Source: Candidatus Sumerlaeota bacterium (GTDB lineage: Bacteria > Sumerlaeota > Sumerlaeia > Sumerlaeales > Sumerlaeaceae). From it: DNA of 64,000 nucleotides. Of the stretch, positions 8,902 through 17,764 are shown piece by piece (the stretch's first letter is position 1; every line of letters begins with the position of its first letter). The DNA is taken from NCBI GenBank assembly GCA_012513815.1, contig JAAZBM010000011.1:62001-126000 (forward strand), given 5' to 3'. The notes under the pieces were generated by a model, which saw only the letters and a program-made list of their open reading frames with translations, was not told the DNA's origin and made no database searches. The position numbers were made by a program, and so were the translations under genes.

Positions 8902-10191
8902 ATGAAGGTTTGCGTTATTGGGACAGGCTATGTTGGCCTCGTCACCGGAACTACATTTGCCGACTTAGGCAACGAAGTCGTTTGCGTTGACAAAATCCCC
9001 GAGAAAATCCAGATGCTCAACTCGGGCAAAATGCCGATTTATGAGCCTGGACTCGAAGAGATGGTCAAGAGAAATACGGAAGAAGGACGCCTCACTTTCA
9101 CCGAAGACCTCCATCAGGGAGTCACCGGAGCTAAAGTGGTTTTCATAGCAGTTGGAACTCCGCCCGACGAAACGGGAGCAACCGACCTTAGCTTTGTCGA
9201 GGCAGCCGCCAAGGAAATCGCAGCCGCACTCGAAGACTATACCATTATCGTCAACAAGAGCACCGTCCCTGTCGGAACGGGAGAGTTCGTCCGCCATGTC
9301 ATCGAAGCCAACAGAAGAAGAAATGTGCCTTTCGATGTCGTGTCGAACCCCGAATTCCTCAAAGAAGGCACCGCCGTCAAGGACTCGCAAAACCCCGAAA
9401 GAATCGTCATCGGAGCGCCCAACCAATCGGTCGCAATGGCTCTTCTCGAACTCTACGCGCCCCTCGAGGCACCTATGCTTATCACCGATATCGCAAGCGC
9501 CGAAATGATTAAATATGCATCAAATTCGTTCCTCGCGACAAAAATCAGCTTCATCAACACCATCGCTAATATCTGCGAAAAAGTGGGAGCCGATGTCACG
9601 CAGGTCGCTAAAGGCATGGGCTACGATAGCCGAATCGGACGCGACTTCCTGATGGCCGGACTTGGCTATGGCGGTTCGTGTTTCCCCAAGGATACCCTCA
9701 GCCTACGCCACAAAGCAATGGAATGCGGCGAATGCACTGATTTGTTCGACGCCGTCATCAAAACGAACGAAACACGTGTTTCGCGTTTCCTTGGCAGAAT
9801 CGAAGACAGAATGGTCGAACTCAAGGATAAGCAAATCGGTATTCTCGGGCTGGCTTTCAAGCCGAATACCGACGACATGAGAGAAGCGAAGAGTGTCGAG
9901 TTTATCAAATACCTCGTGGGCAAAGGCGCCAAGATTAAGGCCTATGACCCTGTAGCAACGGAAAACTGCAAGAAGATTTTACCTGACATTCAGTATGTTC
10001 GCAATGCATACGAAACCGCCGATGGCAGCGATATGTTGCTCATCGTGACTGAGTGGAACGAGTTCAAACTGCTTGATTTTGAGAAGTTGCGCACCCTCCT
10101 GAAGTCGCCAATCATCTTTGACGGGCGCAATATCTGGACAATGGACAAACCCAAGCGCTTCGGGTTCGAGTACTACAGTATCGGCCGATAG
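8902..10191 (+). CDS. ugd: UDP-glucose 6-dehydrogenase
   Basis: 429 residues, the normal length. It oxidises UDP-glucose to UDP-glucuronate with two NAD+, supplying uronic acid for surface polysaccharides. The N-terminal Rossmann motif GTGYVGLVTG (residues 7-16), the KSTVPVGTGE block, the catalytic cysteine in GYGGSCFPKD (about residue 260) and the C-terminal UDP-binding domain with GLAFKPNTDDMREA are all present. The start is supported by AAAGGC 15 bases upstream. It is a single-gene unit closed by a strong intrinsic terminator. It could also be a UDP-N-acetylmannosamine dehydrogenase relative, but the motifs fit UDP-glucose better. Confidence 0.92.
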   Translation: MKVCVIGTGYVGLVTGTTFADLGNEVVCVDKIPEKIQMLNSGKMPIYEPGLEEMVKRNTEEGRLTFTEDLHQGVTGAKVVFIAVGTPPDETGATDLSFVEAAAKEIAAALEDYTIIVNKSTVPVGTGEFVRHVIEANRRRNVPFDVVSNPEFLKEGTAVKDSQNPERIVIGAPNQSVAMALLELYAPLEAPMLITDIASAEMIKYASNSFLATKISFINTIANICEKVGADVTQVAKGMGYDSRIGRDFLMAGLGYGGSCFPKDTLSLRHKAMECGECTDLFDAVIKTNETRVSRFLGRIEDRMVELKDKQIGILGLAFKPNTDDMREAKSVEFIKYLVGKGAKIKAYDPVATENCKKILPDIQYVRNAYETADGSDMLLIVTEWNEFKLLDFEKLRTLLKSPIIFDGRNIWTMDKPKRFGFEYYSIGR

Positions 10192-10217
10192 TTAGCCGCA
10201 AACACTCACGAAATTAT

Positions 10218-10268
10218 AGAGACGGAACAAGCTCCGATGTATGTTGCTTGTTCCGTCTCTTTGTTTTA
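10218..10268 (+). terminator. Intrinsic terminator after ugd
   Basis: A perfect 15-bp stem (AGAGACGGAACAAGC at 10218-10232 pairing with 10246-10260) with a 13-base loop is followed by TTGTTTT. It sits 27 bases after the ugd stop. Confidence 0.9.
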
Positions 10269-10280
10269 TACATATAAAAA

Positions 10281-10330
10281 TAACGGTCTCCCTCCGGATG
10301 CTCACACTGTGAGTCAGAGGCAGACCGTTA
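10281..10330 (-). terminator. Intrinsic terminator after rplQ
   Basis: A 9-bp stem (10281-10289 with 10322-10330) encloses an inner CTCAC/GTGAG hairpin. On the minus strand it is followed by ATTTTTATA. It lies 35 bases beyond the rplQ stop, so it ends the rpsD-rpoA-rplQ transcript. Confidence 0.8.
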
Positions 10331-10364
10331 TGTCTGTTATTTATTGTCCTCTATTGAAGAATGA

Positions 10365-10838
10365 CTACTCAGCGGCTGTAGGTGCAGCCTCGGGATCAGC
10401 GGCTTTGGCGGCCTTCTCGGCAGCCTTCGGCTCATTAACAACAACAGCGGCTTCACGATCGACGAACTCGATGTATGCCATCTCCGCGCCGTCACCAAGA
10501 CGACGGTTTGCCTTGACAATGCGCGTGTAACCGCCATTGCGCTCGGCAAAACGAGGAGCAATCTCATCAAACAATCTCTTGACGATTTCTTTTTTGTTTC
10601 CGAGACGTGCAAAAGCCAAACGACGAGCGGCCAATGTAGCGCCTTTGTTGTCATTAGCCTTCAAGCCTTTTTTAGCAAGTGTAACTAAACGCTCCGCATA
10701 CTGGCGGACTTGCTTTGCCTTAACTACTGTTGTATAAATGACTTCTTTCTCTATGAGAGCCGCGCCCAAATTACGCATTAAGGCCGTACGATGCTCAGTA
10801 GTACGATTCAGTCGGGACGAGTGTCTGCGATGACGCAT
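10365..10838 (-). CDS. rplQ: 50S ribosomal protein L17
   Basis: 157 residues. The N-terminus MRHRRHSSRLNRTTEHR and the stretch MRNLGAALIEKEVIYTT are typical of L17, a protein near the peptide exit tunnel. Canonical L17 ends around residue 120; here an Ala/Glu-rich tail of about 30 residues (AAEKAAKAADPEAAPTAAE) follows. Tails of this type occur in several phyla and are probably disordered. It is the last gene of the rpsD-rpoA-rplQ unit, 19 bases after rpoA, the classic order, and is followed by a terminator. Confidence 0.95.
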   Translation of the reverse strand: MRHRRHSSRLNRTTEHRTALMRNLGAALIEKEVIYTTVVKAKQVRQYAERLVTLAKKGLKANDNKGATLAARRLAFARLGNKKEIVKRLFDEIAPRFAERNGGYTRIVKANRRLGDGAEMAYIEFVDREAAVVVNEPKAAEKAAKAADPEAAPTAAE

Positions 10839-10857
10839 TTTATCCTATCCTTGTTTC

Positions 10858-11901
10858 TTATTTTCTTTTAGAAACCGGTACGCCATTCGGCCCGATCTCC
10901 ATGTCGAATTCAAGATCCATACCTCTCAGCAAGGCCTTGATTTCGTTTAATGATTTGCGTCCGAAATTGCGATACTTCAGCATCTCGGATTCTGTCTTCT
11001 GAATGAGGTCTCTAATTGTCTTGATGCCGGCGGCTTCGAGACAATTATGCGAACGAACACTCAGCTCCAATTCTTCGATAGACTTCTCGAGGAACTTTTC
11101 GAGATCATCCTTCGTCGCGGCTGCATCATGCGCGTTGGGGTCGACATCAAAAGTCTGATCATCTTTCGAATCACTTGTTTTGATAAAGCACTTAAGGTGG
11201 TCTCTCAAAATATGAGCTGCCTGATCAATCACATCTATCGGCTCGATTGTGCCGTTTGTCTTGACATCCAAAACCAACTTGTCAAAGTCTGTATACTGTT
11301 CATGACGAGTCGGTTCGACATTGTAGCTAACATGAATGACAGGTGAGAATGTCGCGTCGAGATAGATGCGACCTTCGGTCAACTTGCCTCCCTGTCCGGA
11401 TTCAATGATTGAACGAAGACGTGTCGCCGGAACGTAGCCACGACCAAGATAGACACCGCACTCCATGATAAGCTTCGCGCCCTTTGACAAGGTTGCGATT
11501 GGCTGTTCAGGGTTGATGATCTCGGCAGCATTCTCGGGATAGACGACAAAATCCGCCGCCGTAACGACGCGATTGTCTTCTTCCAGAGAAGGAATGTTCA
11601 AAACCAAAATGGCATCTTTGACATCTTCCGCTAACTTGATATGTAATTCTTTCAGATTCAACACTAAGTCAAGAATATCTTCCTTGACACCATCAATCGT
11701 GTCAAATTCGTGGTTTTTGCCATTGATAGTAATCCAAGCAATAGCAGCACCTTCAATCGAACTCAGCATAATACGGCGCAATGAATTCGCGATCGTATGG
11801 CCAAAACCACGATCAAGAGGCTCAACCACAAACAGGTTGGGGTTACTCTCATCAGCCACGATATTGTTTGGCTTGACAGGTTTTAATACCTTTAAATCCA
11901 T
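10858..11901 (-). CDS. rpoA: DNA-directed RNA polymerase subunit alpha
   Basis: 347 residues. The N-terminal assembly domain shows VEPLDRGFGHTIANSLRRIM near residues 27-46, and the C-terminal domain (about residues 265-335) contains ELSVRSHNCLEAAGIKTI and RNFGRKSLNEIKALL, the helix-hairpin-helix region that binds UP elements and activators. Alpha dimerises and nucleates core polymerase. The linker between domains (about residues 235-262) is acidic. Gene order rpsD-rpoA-rplQ is conserved in most bacteria, which supports the call. Confidence 0.97.
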   Translation of the reverse strand: MDLKVLKPVKPNNIVADESNPNLFVVEPLDRGFGHTIANSLRRIMLSSIEGAAIAWITINGKNHEFDTIDGVKEDILDLVLNLKELHIKLAEDVKDAILVLNIPSLEEDNRVVTAADFVVYPENAAEIINPEQPIATLSKGAKLIMECGVYLGRGYVPATRLRSIIESGQGGKLTEGRIYLDATFSPVIHVSYNVEPTRHEQYTDFDKLVLDVKTNGTIEPIDVIDQAAHILRDHLKCFIKTSDSKDDQTFDVDPNAHDAAATKDDLEKFLEKSIEELELSVRSHNCLEAAGIKTIRDLIQKTESEMLKYRNFGRKSLNEIKALLRGMDLEFDMEIGPNGVPVSKRK

Positions 11902-11974
11902 ATAGATTCTCCCAGTTTTCTTTCGTTATTCCAGAGTGCGCTTAGCACTCTATCAACTACATCAACACCAAACG

Positions 11975-12601
11975 TTACTTGGAGTAAAGTTCGACGATAA
12001 GCTGTTCGTTGACCTCAACAGGGATCAGCTCGCGAACCGGAACTGATAAAATTCTCCCCGTAAAAGTTTCCGGATTCCATTCAAGCCAGGAAGGACGTTC
12101 TTTCTTAGCTGCTGTCTCAAAATTCTCAACGAACAACTTGTCTGTGCGACTTGATTCACGCACACTGACAAGCTGACCGGGCTTCAGACGGTAGGAAGGA
12201 ATGTCGACCTTGCGGCCGTCTACCGTAAAGTGCCCATGACGCACAAGCTGACGAGCCTGATTGCGTGACAATCCAAGACCTAAACGATAAACGATGTTGT
12301 CCAAACGTGATTCAAGTAACTGCAAAAGCACTGTACCTGTCACACCGCGGTATCTATCCGCCAGTTGGAAATAACGACGGAACTGGCGCTCCAACACGCC
12401 ATACATTTGCTTCACTTTCTGTTTCTCGCGAAGCTGTTGACCATATGTCGTCACCTTAGGACGATTCTGACCATGTTGACCCGGAGGGAAAGCGCGACGC
12501 TGCATAGCGCACTTAGCACTCTCACAACGGTCACCCTTCAGGTTTAGTTTTTGACCTGAGCGCCGGCACAGCCGGCACTTGGCATCAATGTATCTTGCCA
12601 A
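11975..12601 (-). CDS. rpsD: 30S ribosomal protein S4, TTG start
   Basis: 208 residues from a TTG at 12601. The mature start reads (M)[13 protein letters not shown], the universal S4 N-terminus, and AAGGAG (12610-12615) sits 8 bases before this TTG. The ATG further upstream at 12643 would add 14 non-homologous residues. Four cysteines (CRLC, then DRCESAKC) form the zinc-binding type of S4. The S4 RNA-binding domain ([33 protein letters not shown]) follows. S4 nucleates 30S assembly and in some bacteria represses its own operon. It heads the rpsD-rpoA-rplQ unit. Confidence 0.95.
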   Translation of the reverse strand: MARYIDAKCRLCRRSGQKLNLKGDRCESAKCAMQRRAFPPGQHGQNRPKVTTYGQQLREKQKVKQMYGVLERQFRRYFQLADRYRGVTGTVLLQLLESRLDNIVYRLGLGLSRNQARQLVRHGHFTVDGRKVDIPSYRLKPGQLVSVRESSRTDKLFVENFETAAKKERPSWLEWNPETFTGRILSVPVRELIPVEVNEQLIVELYSK

Positions 12602-12609
12602 GGGAAAAA

Positions 12610-12615
12610 CTCCTT
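12610..12615 (-). promoter_or_regulatory. Shine-Dalgarno that fixes the rpsD TTG start
   Basis: On the minus strand AAGGAG is followed by 8 bases and then TTG. This spacing, together with the conserved S4 N-terminus, decides for the TTG over the upstream ATG. Confidence 0.85.
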
Positions 12616-12741
12616 TATATATTTTATTTTGGCCTTTCGCCAATTATTTCGGTTTACTGCGTAGCATCTGTTGCCGATGCACTTCTCTCAAAGGAACGCG
12701 TTCATCCCGAAAATTCGCTATGAAATCCTCTCGCCATGACG

Positions 12742-13023
12742 CTAATGTGTATGGTCGTCATTGTCGGTTTCCGATGACATACGCTTGAGCCGGAACAAGC
12801 CAACGCCCAAAAGCACTGCCAAGATAACCGGCAAAGCCCAAGCCTCGGTACTGCCGCTTTGATAAGCATAGCCCAGACCCAAACAAACTGCAAAAACTGA
12901 TATAACGATACGCAACTTCATCGATAGCTCACGTTTTCGCACACGAATATACACACTATACGCCAGAAAAAAGGCGCACAGCAAAATTAGAAATATATCG
13001 GAAACTGACTTTTGTTCAAACAT
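12742..13023 (-). CDS. Small membrane protein of unknown function
   Basis: 93 residues with three likely membrane helices: DIFLILLCAFFLAYSVYI (about 9-26), the stretch beginning LRIVISVFAVCLGLGYAY (about 37-54), and WALPVILAVLLGVGLF (about 62-77), ending in a hydrophilic His/Asp tail. It sits on the coding strand inside the ribosomal cluster, between a terminator after rpsK and rpsD. I do not recognise the family. No strong Shine-Dalgarno is seen before ATG 13023. Lying beyond the rpsK terminator, it may head the rpsD transcript. Its presence inside the otherwise conserved cluster is unusual. Confidence 0.6.
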   Translation of the reverse strand: MFEQKSVSDIFLILLCAFFLAYSVYIRVRKRELSMKLRIVISVFAVCLGLGYAYQSGSTEAWALPVILAVLLGVGLFRLKRMSSETDNDDHTH

Positions 13024-13116
13024 TATTACAATTTTTTACCCAAAAACACAATCAAAGTGTTATGTCACAACATTGCTTTAAGTACAATGGACGGGGGAAA
13101 ACCCTCAGTTGTTGGT

Positions 13117-13154
13117 ACAAAAAAGTACCTGGCTCGTTGAGGAGTCGGGTACTT
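13117..13154 (-). terminator. Intrinsic terminator after rpsK
   Basis: A 13-bp stem with two G-U type pairs (13123-13135 with 13142-13154) is followed on the minus strand by TTTTTTTG. It lies 33 bases past the rpsK stop and separates infA/rpmJ/rpsM/rpsK from rpsD-rpoA-rplQ. Confidence 0.85.
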
Positions 13155-13186
13155 ATCACATCATTGTTTATGTGAAATTTCACACA

Positions 13187-13591
13187 TCATACACGACGAC
13201 GCTTGGGAGGACGGCAGCCGTTGTGCGGAATGGGTGTTACGTCCTGAATGCGGGTAATCTCGAGACCAACCGCTTGCAGTGAACGGACAGCGCTCTCACG
13301 ACCACCACCGGCACCCTTAACAAACACTTCGACTTTTCTCAAACCATGTTCCATTGCCTTGCGTGCGCACTGGTCGGACGCTTGTTGAGCGGCGAATGGC
13401 GTGCTTTTACGCGAGCCTTTGAAGCTGACTGTACCACCGGTTGCCCAGCTAATTGTGTTACCTTGATTGTCTGTAATCGTCACATGAGTATTGTTGAAGG
13501 TCGCGTATACATGCACTTGACCCTCAGCAACATTTTTACGGACTTTTTTCTTGCCCTTTGCGGCAGCTGCTTTTGTATCTTTTTTAGCCAT
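13187..13591 (-). CDS. rpsK: 30S ribosomal protein S11
   Basis: 134 residues. The core motifs [39 protein letters not shown] and the C-terminus [13 protein letters not shown] are diagnostic for S11, which sits on the 30S platform near the Shine-Dalgarno helix. The Lys/Ala-rich N-terminal extension ([17 protein letters not shown]) is a common variation. It is encoded 8 bases after rpsM, as in most bacteria, and followed by its own terminator. Confidence 0.97.
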   Translation of the reverse strand: MAKKDTKAAAAKGKKKVRKNVAEGQVHVYATFNNTHVTITDNQGNTISWATGGTVSFKGSRKSTPFAAQQASDQCARKAMEHGLRKVEVFVKGAGGGRESAVRSLQAVGLEITRIQDVTPIPHNGCRPPKRRRV

Positions 13592-13599
13592 GATTTATC

Positions 13600-13977
13600 T
13601 TACTTTGTCTCCTTCTTCTTGCCGGCAACGGTCTTGAGCGGACCTTTGCGGGTACGAGAATTGGTACGTGTACGCTGTCCGTGCACGGGAAGACCGCGAC
13701 GATGGCGAATGCCACGATAGCAACCAATTTCCATCAGTCGCTTAATGTTCATAGAAACCTCACGCTTGAGATCACCTTCTGTTTTGATGTTGTTGGTGAT
13801 GTAAGCATTCAGACGACCAACCTCGGCGTCATCAAGATCCTTGACACGCTTGGAAGGATCAATGTTGACCTCCGCAAGAATCTTCATTGCAGTGGTCGGA
13901 CCGATACCATAGATGTAGTGCAGTCCTACATCAATTCGCTTATCGCGGGGTAAATCAATACCTGCTATACGAGCCAT
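13600..13977 (-). CDS. rpsM: 30S ribosomal protein S13
   Basis: 125 residues. [35 protein letters not shown] and the C-terminal [20 protein letters not shown] identify S13, which contacts the P-site tRNA and 50S bridge B1. Length is normal. It follows rpmJ after a gap of about 180 bases, larger than usual in this cluster, and no clear hairpin is visible in that gap. Confidence 0.97.
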   Translation of the reverse strand: MARIAGIDLPRDKRIDVGLHYIYGIGPTTAMKILAEVNIDPSKRVKDLDDAEVGRLNAYITNNIKTEGDLKREVSMNIKRLMEIGCYRGIRHRRGLPVHGQRTRTNSRTRKGPLKTVAGKKKETK

Positions 13978-14158
13978 AATTTTCTTTTTCCTAAAATACT
14001 TTTTTGCGCAAACGCTGGGTTTCGCGCCTGCTGTGCTACTTATTTTATCTTATGTCTCCGGAGAGACCGTTGGAATGCTTGTTTTCTGTATGTGCCATCT
14101 AGATACTGATAGCACGTCATCATCGATAATGTGACAGACGGTGGAAGCGTCCGCGCCA

Positions 14159-14272
14159 TTACCCCTGACGCTGTTTGTGCTTGGGGTTCTCACAGATTAC
14201 GCGAACAACACCCTTGCGCTTAATCATCTTGCACTTATTGCAGATGAGTTTAACTGAAGCTCTAACTTTCAT
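14159..14272 (-). CDS. rpmJ: 50S ribosomal protein L36
   Basis: 37 codons reading [20 protein letters not shown] and ending [11 protein letters not shown]. The zinc ribbon C-x2-C...C-x4-H (Cys11, Cys14, Cys27, His32) is intact, so this is the zinc-binding paralogue. AGGTG lies about 8 bases before the ATG at 14272. Position between infA and rpsM matches the standard order. The gene is easily missed because of its size. Confidence 0.93.
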   Translation of the reverse strand: MKVRASVKLICNKCKMIKRKGVVRVICENPKHKQRQG

Positions 14273-14411
14273 TAGAAAAACACCTGTTTCTTCCTTTGCG
14301 AGCATAGACCCGCATTTTTTTTGTGCCAACGCAACTACACAATTGCTAAATATTTATTTGCATTAGTCATGACAAATAATCATCGCTGCAATCGCGAAAA
14401 TCTTCTTTGGT

Positions 14412-14723
14412 CTATTTATAACGGTAAGTGATGCGACCCTTGGTCAAATCATAGGGACTGACCTCGACCAGTACGCGGTCACCTGGCAAAATCTTGATAT
14501 AGTGCATACGCATCTTACCACTGATACTTGCTATAACCTTCATCTGATTCTGCAACTCTACACGAAAGACACACCCCGGCAGAGCCTCCGTCACCGTGCC
14601 TTCAAGCTCGATACCCTTGGAGGTACGGTTATGTCCGGCAGTGGGTTGATCGCTATTTGCGGTAGGCGGAGTCGAATTGCGACGGTTACCACTATTATAG
14701 TTACCGCTTCTCTTTTTTCCCAT
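14412..14723 (-). CDS. infA: Translation initiation factor IF-1 with N-terminal extension
   Basis: 103 residues. The OB-fold core runs from about residue 36 ([52 protein letters not shown]). Standard IF-1 is about 72 residues; here about 32 extra residues rich in Gly, Asn, Ser and basic side chains precede it ([16 protein letters not shown]). The ATG at 14723 is the only in-frame start with plausible context, but an internal non-ATG start near the core cannot be excluded. IF-1 binds the 30S A site during initiation. It is the first gene of the ribosomal cluster here; secY, adk and map do not lie upstream. Confidence 0.92.
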   Translation of the reverse strand: MGKKRSGNYNSGNRRNSTPPTANSDQPTAGHNRTSKGIELEGTVTEALPGCVFRVELQNQMKVIASISGKMRMHYIKILPGDRVLVEVSPYDLTKGRITYRYK

Positions 14724-14815
14724 AATCTCTTAACACTTTAAATTTACTAAACGTTTACTACAATTTAAAATATAGTAGCATTCACGCGCACAAGGAAACC
14801 ATTATACCGAAAAGA

Positions 14816-16354
14816 CTACTTCTCGGCAAAACGATTCCCGTCGCCATGGTACGCCTTGATGAGTTTGTACTGCGTCTCAATGCGTTTGCAAAGTTCCGTG
14901 ATGCTCCATTCTTCGTGACCTTTGACAAAGCAACGCAGGACATCGCCAATCGGCTCGGACCACTTCGGGGCGATGAACTTCTGCCCGTTGATTGCGCCCA
15001 AAACTCCGCACACGGTAGCGCAGTTACAGTCGGTGTCGCTACCGCAATAGAACGCGATGTGCAGGGTCTTGTCCCAATTGCCCTCACCATAGAGCAACGC
15101 CAATGTGATAATGCCGCACTCCGCGTAAACGGGATTGCACGTCCCGGGATACTTCGCAATTAGCTCGTTGCGGACTTCTTTCCACGGGCGTTTGGCCTTC
15201 CACTGTTCCTTGATGTAATTCACAACGGAGGCGTATTCGCAATCGGCCGGGATATACTGCAGACCCGTATCAATCAGTTTCTCGACATCTTTTGTACGGA
15301 AAGATTCCGCAATCATGGCCGCCACAAACTGCTCCCCATACACGCCATTGCGCCAGTGCGTCAACACGGCATCACGACGGGAGTATTCGGCTGCCAAATC
15401 AGGACGACCGGGACACAACATGCCCCAGATTTCGCCGCGCATCTGACCGCCAATAGCCTCGGCGCTGTGGTTGTCCTTTTTCCCACACTCGGGCGGCTTG
15501 ATGCCCTTGCGTATGTTGGCAAGACCAACGCCCTCTGCCAGTAACGGTGAAATCTCGGGAAGCGTCGCCGCCCATAGTTCGGCCATTTGGTCGCTCGTCA
15601 CGCCTGGGCCGTATTTCTCCATCGCAAGCAAGCTACTCACCTGATAGCTGGTGTCGTCATCCGGGCCAAAGCCAATCGCCGTCTTGCTGCCACAGTAATC
15701 AAACGCCACGCCCAAACGCTCCTCAGTGCCCGATGTGCGTTTCGCGCGAATCGTGAACACATACTCTTTCCCGGGAACAAAATCGCCCAGCTTGTAGATG
15801 TCGCTACGACCCTTGACCCAAGCGCGAAGACCGTCAAAGCTTAGCCCAAAAATCTTGTTATTTGGTTCGAGAAGGCAACCGACATCCTGACGCCACTTCA
15901 ATGGCCAACCCAGTGGAATCGACGGGCCGCTCACGTCCATCGCCTCAATCTGGAACTCTGCCGGGGACGTCGTCATTTCGAGCGACAAACCAACAATCGG
16001 AATCGCCTTAAATTTGTCGACTGGATAATTCGGCATGGTCACCGTCGTCACAAGATCATGGAACTTGCCATCCGCAGGAACCTTAACACTGCCAAGGAAA
16101 CCGCTCCACCCCTCCCACAACGGCTGGAAGTAGCCAATATAACCGTCAACCTTTGGGTAACGGGCTTCAATCTTCTTGTAGTCCCAGCACTCGACGGGCA
16201 TACCCATAGCGCCACCGGCACACTTCGCAACCCAACAGGCGCGAATATGGTCGAGATAATCCTCATCCGATATCTCCACCCACTTCTCGCTCGCGCCGAA
16301 GCTCACGGATGCCGAGAATAACATAAGGAACATCAACCCAAACCGTTTTTGCAT
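14816..16354 (-). CDS. Exported ADP-ribosylglycohydrolase-like protein
   Basis: 512 residues from the ATG at 16354, with GGAGA about 9 bases upstream and a signal peptide (KRFGLMFLMLFSASVSFGA). The fold signature is split. The N-terminal helix motif (HIRACWVAKCAGGAMGMPVE, near residue 38) is separated by a beta-rich insertion of about 130 residues from GFGPDDDTSYQV, the first Mg-binding motif. GSDTDCNCATVCGVLGAING is the second. Metal-ligand Asp residues appear conserved. The family cleaves ADP-ribose bonds or similar N-glycosides, but exported versions with an inserted domain more likely act on an extracellular nucleoside or glycan; that is inference. Single gene, between infA and a beta-rich exported protein. 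Confidence 0.82.
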   Translation of the reverse strand: MQKRFGLMFLMLFSASVSFGASEKWVEISDEDYLDHIRACWVAKCAGGAMGMPVECWDYKKIEARYPKVDGYIGYFQPLWEGWSGFLGSVKVPADGKFHDLVTTVTMPNYPVDKFKAIPIVGLSLEMTTSPAEFQIEAMDVSGPSIPLGWPLKWRQDVGCLLEPNNKIFGLSFDGLRAWVKGRSDIYKLGDFVPGKEYVFTIRAKRTSGTEERLGVAFDYCGSKTAIGFGPDDDTSYQVSSLLAMEKYGPGVTSDQMAELWAATLPEISPLLAEGVGLANIRKGIKPPECGKKDNHSAEAIGGQMRGEIWGMLCPGRPDLAAEYSRRDAVLTHWRNGVYGEQFVAAMIAESFRTKDVEKLIDTGLQYIPADCEYASVVNYIKEQWKAKRPWKEVRNELIAKYPGTCNPVYAECGIITLALLYGEGNWDKTLHIAFYCGSDTDCNCATVCGVLGAINGQKFIAPKWSEPIGDVLRCFVKGHEEWSITELCKRIETQYKLIKAYHGDGNRFAEK

Positions 16355-16418
16355 ATCACATTCTCCATTCAATTTTTGCACTTGTTATATACTTTTTGCT
16401 ACTTCACATTTGATAAAA

Positions 16419-16451
16419 AAGGAAGACAAAGTATTGTGCTCCGTCTTCCTT
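16419..16451 (-). terminator. Intrinsic terminator after the beta-rich exported protein gene
   Basis: A 9-bp stem (AAGGAAGAC at 16419-16427 with 16443-16451) is followed on the minus strand by TTTTTTATC. It lies about 80 bases past the stop at 16532. Confidence 0.75.
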
Positions 16452-16531
16452 CTTTGGATTCTTTACGTACACGGGCAATCATGCGTTGCTTTGCGCTTTT
16501 GCACGACATGACGCCTCAATGCACTACACTA

Positions 16532-17710
16532 CTACATCAGAGACCAATCGCTCACACCGGCAAAAGGCGTCCAGTTCGGGCCTGTCACCTGACCATTTGT
16601 ACGAATCAGTTTCCCGTCGCGGGGGCCTGTCAGTGTGTAGCTGCCTTCGGTGCTCAACGTTCCATTGAGCAACGACATGGCTTCCGAGGACAAATCCGCA
16701 GAGAGAGTCAGAACACCCCCGGTCTTGTCCAAAACAAGATTGCCAACGGCCGCAGGCAGAAGATCACCTGTGACTTGGTTCTCGCTACCAAAGTACATCA
16801 CGCCACCGGCCGGGTCGAACTCGATTGTCGAGCCGACAACAGAACCATTACCCCATGACGCTGAATCTGTGCTGGCAATACCACCGGAGAAGTTTGTCCC
16901 AATCACGCCACCTGCATTCACCTTGATGGCACCCGTGCCAGCATACGACCAGACAAACGCCGGTGTTTCGAAAAGGGCAGTGCCGTCAATCTCAAAATTA
17001 CCGAATTCCTGCGACACAAGACCCATGGACATGTTGAACTTGCCGGACTTGAATGTCACCGTCTTGCCTGCTTCAACCGTCACCATGTTCACGTCAATGT
17101 TGCCTGGTGTCGGAAGACTGACCGAAGCGTTGTCACCACTGAACACTAACTTGGTGAGATTATAGAATGTACCGTTGAAGTTCAGCGGATAGAATGGGAA
17201 TCCTTGGGACGTAACCCAGTTCACATCGCCCTTGAAGTTCACCACGGGGATTGTTTGTTCCTCGGCGGTATTGGCGGCAAAATACGCGCATGTGAAGTTG
17301 CCATCGCCATTACCGGTCATCGAATCAATGTTGTATGTAACAAAACCCGGCTTGCGGCCTTCAGTTAAGGTCACATTACCGGTATCCAAAACCAAGTTCT
17401 TCCAATTATGAACCACGTCAACCGGAGCGGTCATAGAGTTCTGGCTGCCGATAATCTTGCCGGATGCGCCCAGTGTGACCGTTTCGAAATCGGTGTTTGA
17501 GTCCATAAATACTGAGTGCCCGAGGACATGAATGCTGTCGCCTGCGGCCGGAACAGTCTGCCCAAGAGCGGGTGTTCCCGACTCAATTTCCCATGTCGCG
17601 GCGGCCGACAAATCGCCATCCGCAATACTCTTCCATGTGCATGCACCCATTGATTCACCGGCTAGCAATAATGCCGCCACGCCCAAAAGTGCCAAAGACA
17701 TTGTCTTCAT
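16532..17710 (-). CDS. Exported beta-rich protein with C-terminal VSDWSLM tail
   Basis: 392 residues with a signal peptide (MKTMSLALLGVAALLLAGES), AAAGGA about 9 bases before the ATG. After CTWKSIADGDLSAAATWE the sequence is a run of short beta strands with Gly/Asn turns (GNVTL, GNLVLDKTGGVLTLSADLS), suggesting a parallel beta-helix as in autotransporter-like or G8-type exported proteins. No catalytic motif is visible. The protein ends GVSDWSLM, nearly identical to the ends of three propeller-like proteins further right. A LacI-type palindrome lies 41 bases upstream of the ATG and a terminator follows. Function unknown; probably surface-associated or secreted. Confidence 0.75.
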   Translation of the reverse strand: MKTMSLALLGVAALLLAGESMGACTWKSIADGDLSAAATWEIESGTPALGQTVPAAGDSIHVLGHSVFMDSNTDFETVTLGASGKIIGSQNSMTAPVDVVHNWKNLVLDTGNVTLTEGRKPGFVTYNIDSMTGNGDGNFTCAYFAANTAEEQTIPVVNFKGDVNWVTSQGFPFYPLNFNGTFYNLTKLVFSGDNASVSLPTPGNIDVNMVTVEAGKTVTFKSGKFNMSMGLVSQEFGNFEIDGTALFETPAFVWSYAGTGAIKVNAGGVIGTNFSGGIASTDSASWGNGSVVGSTIEFDPAGGVMYFGSENQVTGDLLPAAVGNLVLDKTGGVLTLSADLSSEAMSLLNGTLSTEGSYTLTGPRDGKLIRTNGQVTGPNWTPFAGVSDWSLM

Positions 17711-17750
17711 AATCTATATTTCCTTTCATAATTGACAAGCGAAGAAATTT

Positions 17751-17764
17751 TTCAAGCGCTTGAA
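17751..17764. promoter_or_regulatory. LacI-family-type operator palindrome
   Basis: TTCAAGCGCTTGAA is a perfect 14-bp palindrome with the AAGCGCTT core typical of LacI/CcpA-family operators. It lies between the beta-rich exported protein gene (minus, ATG 41 bases away) and the AGE epimerase gene (plus, ATG 123 bases away). It is better placed to control the minus-strand gene. No LacI-family regulator is encoded in the window. Confidence 0.5.
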
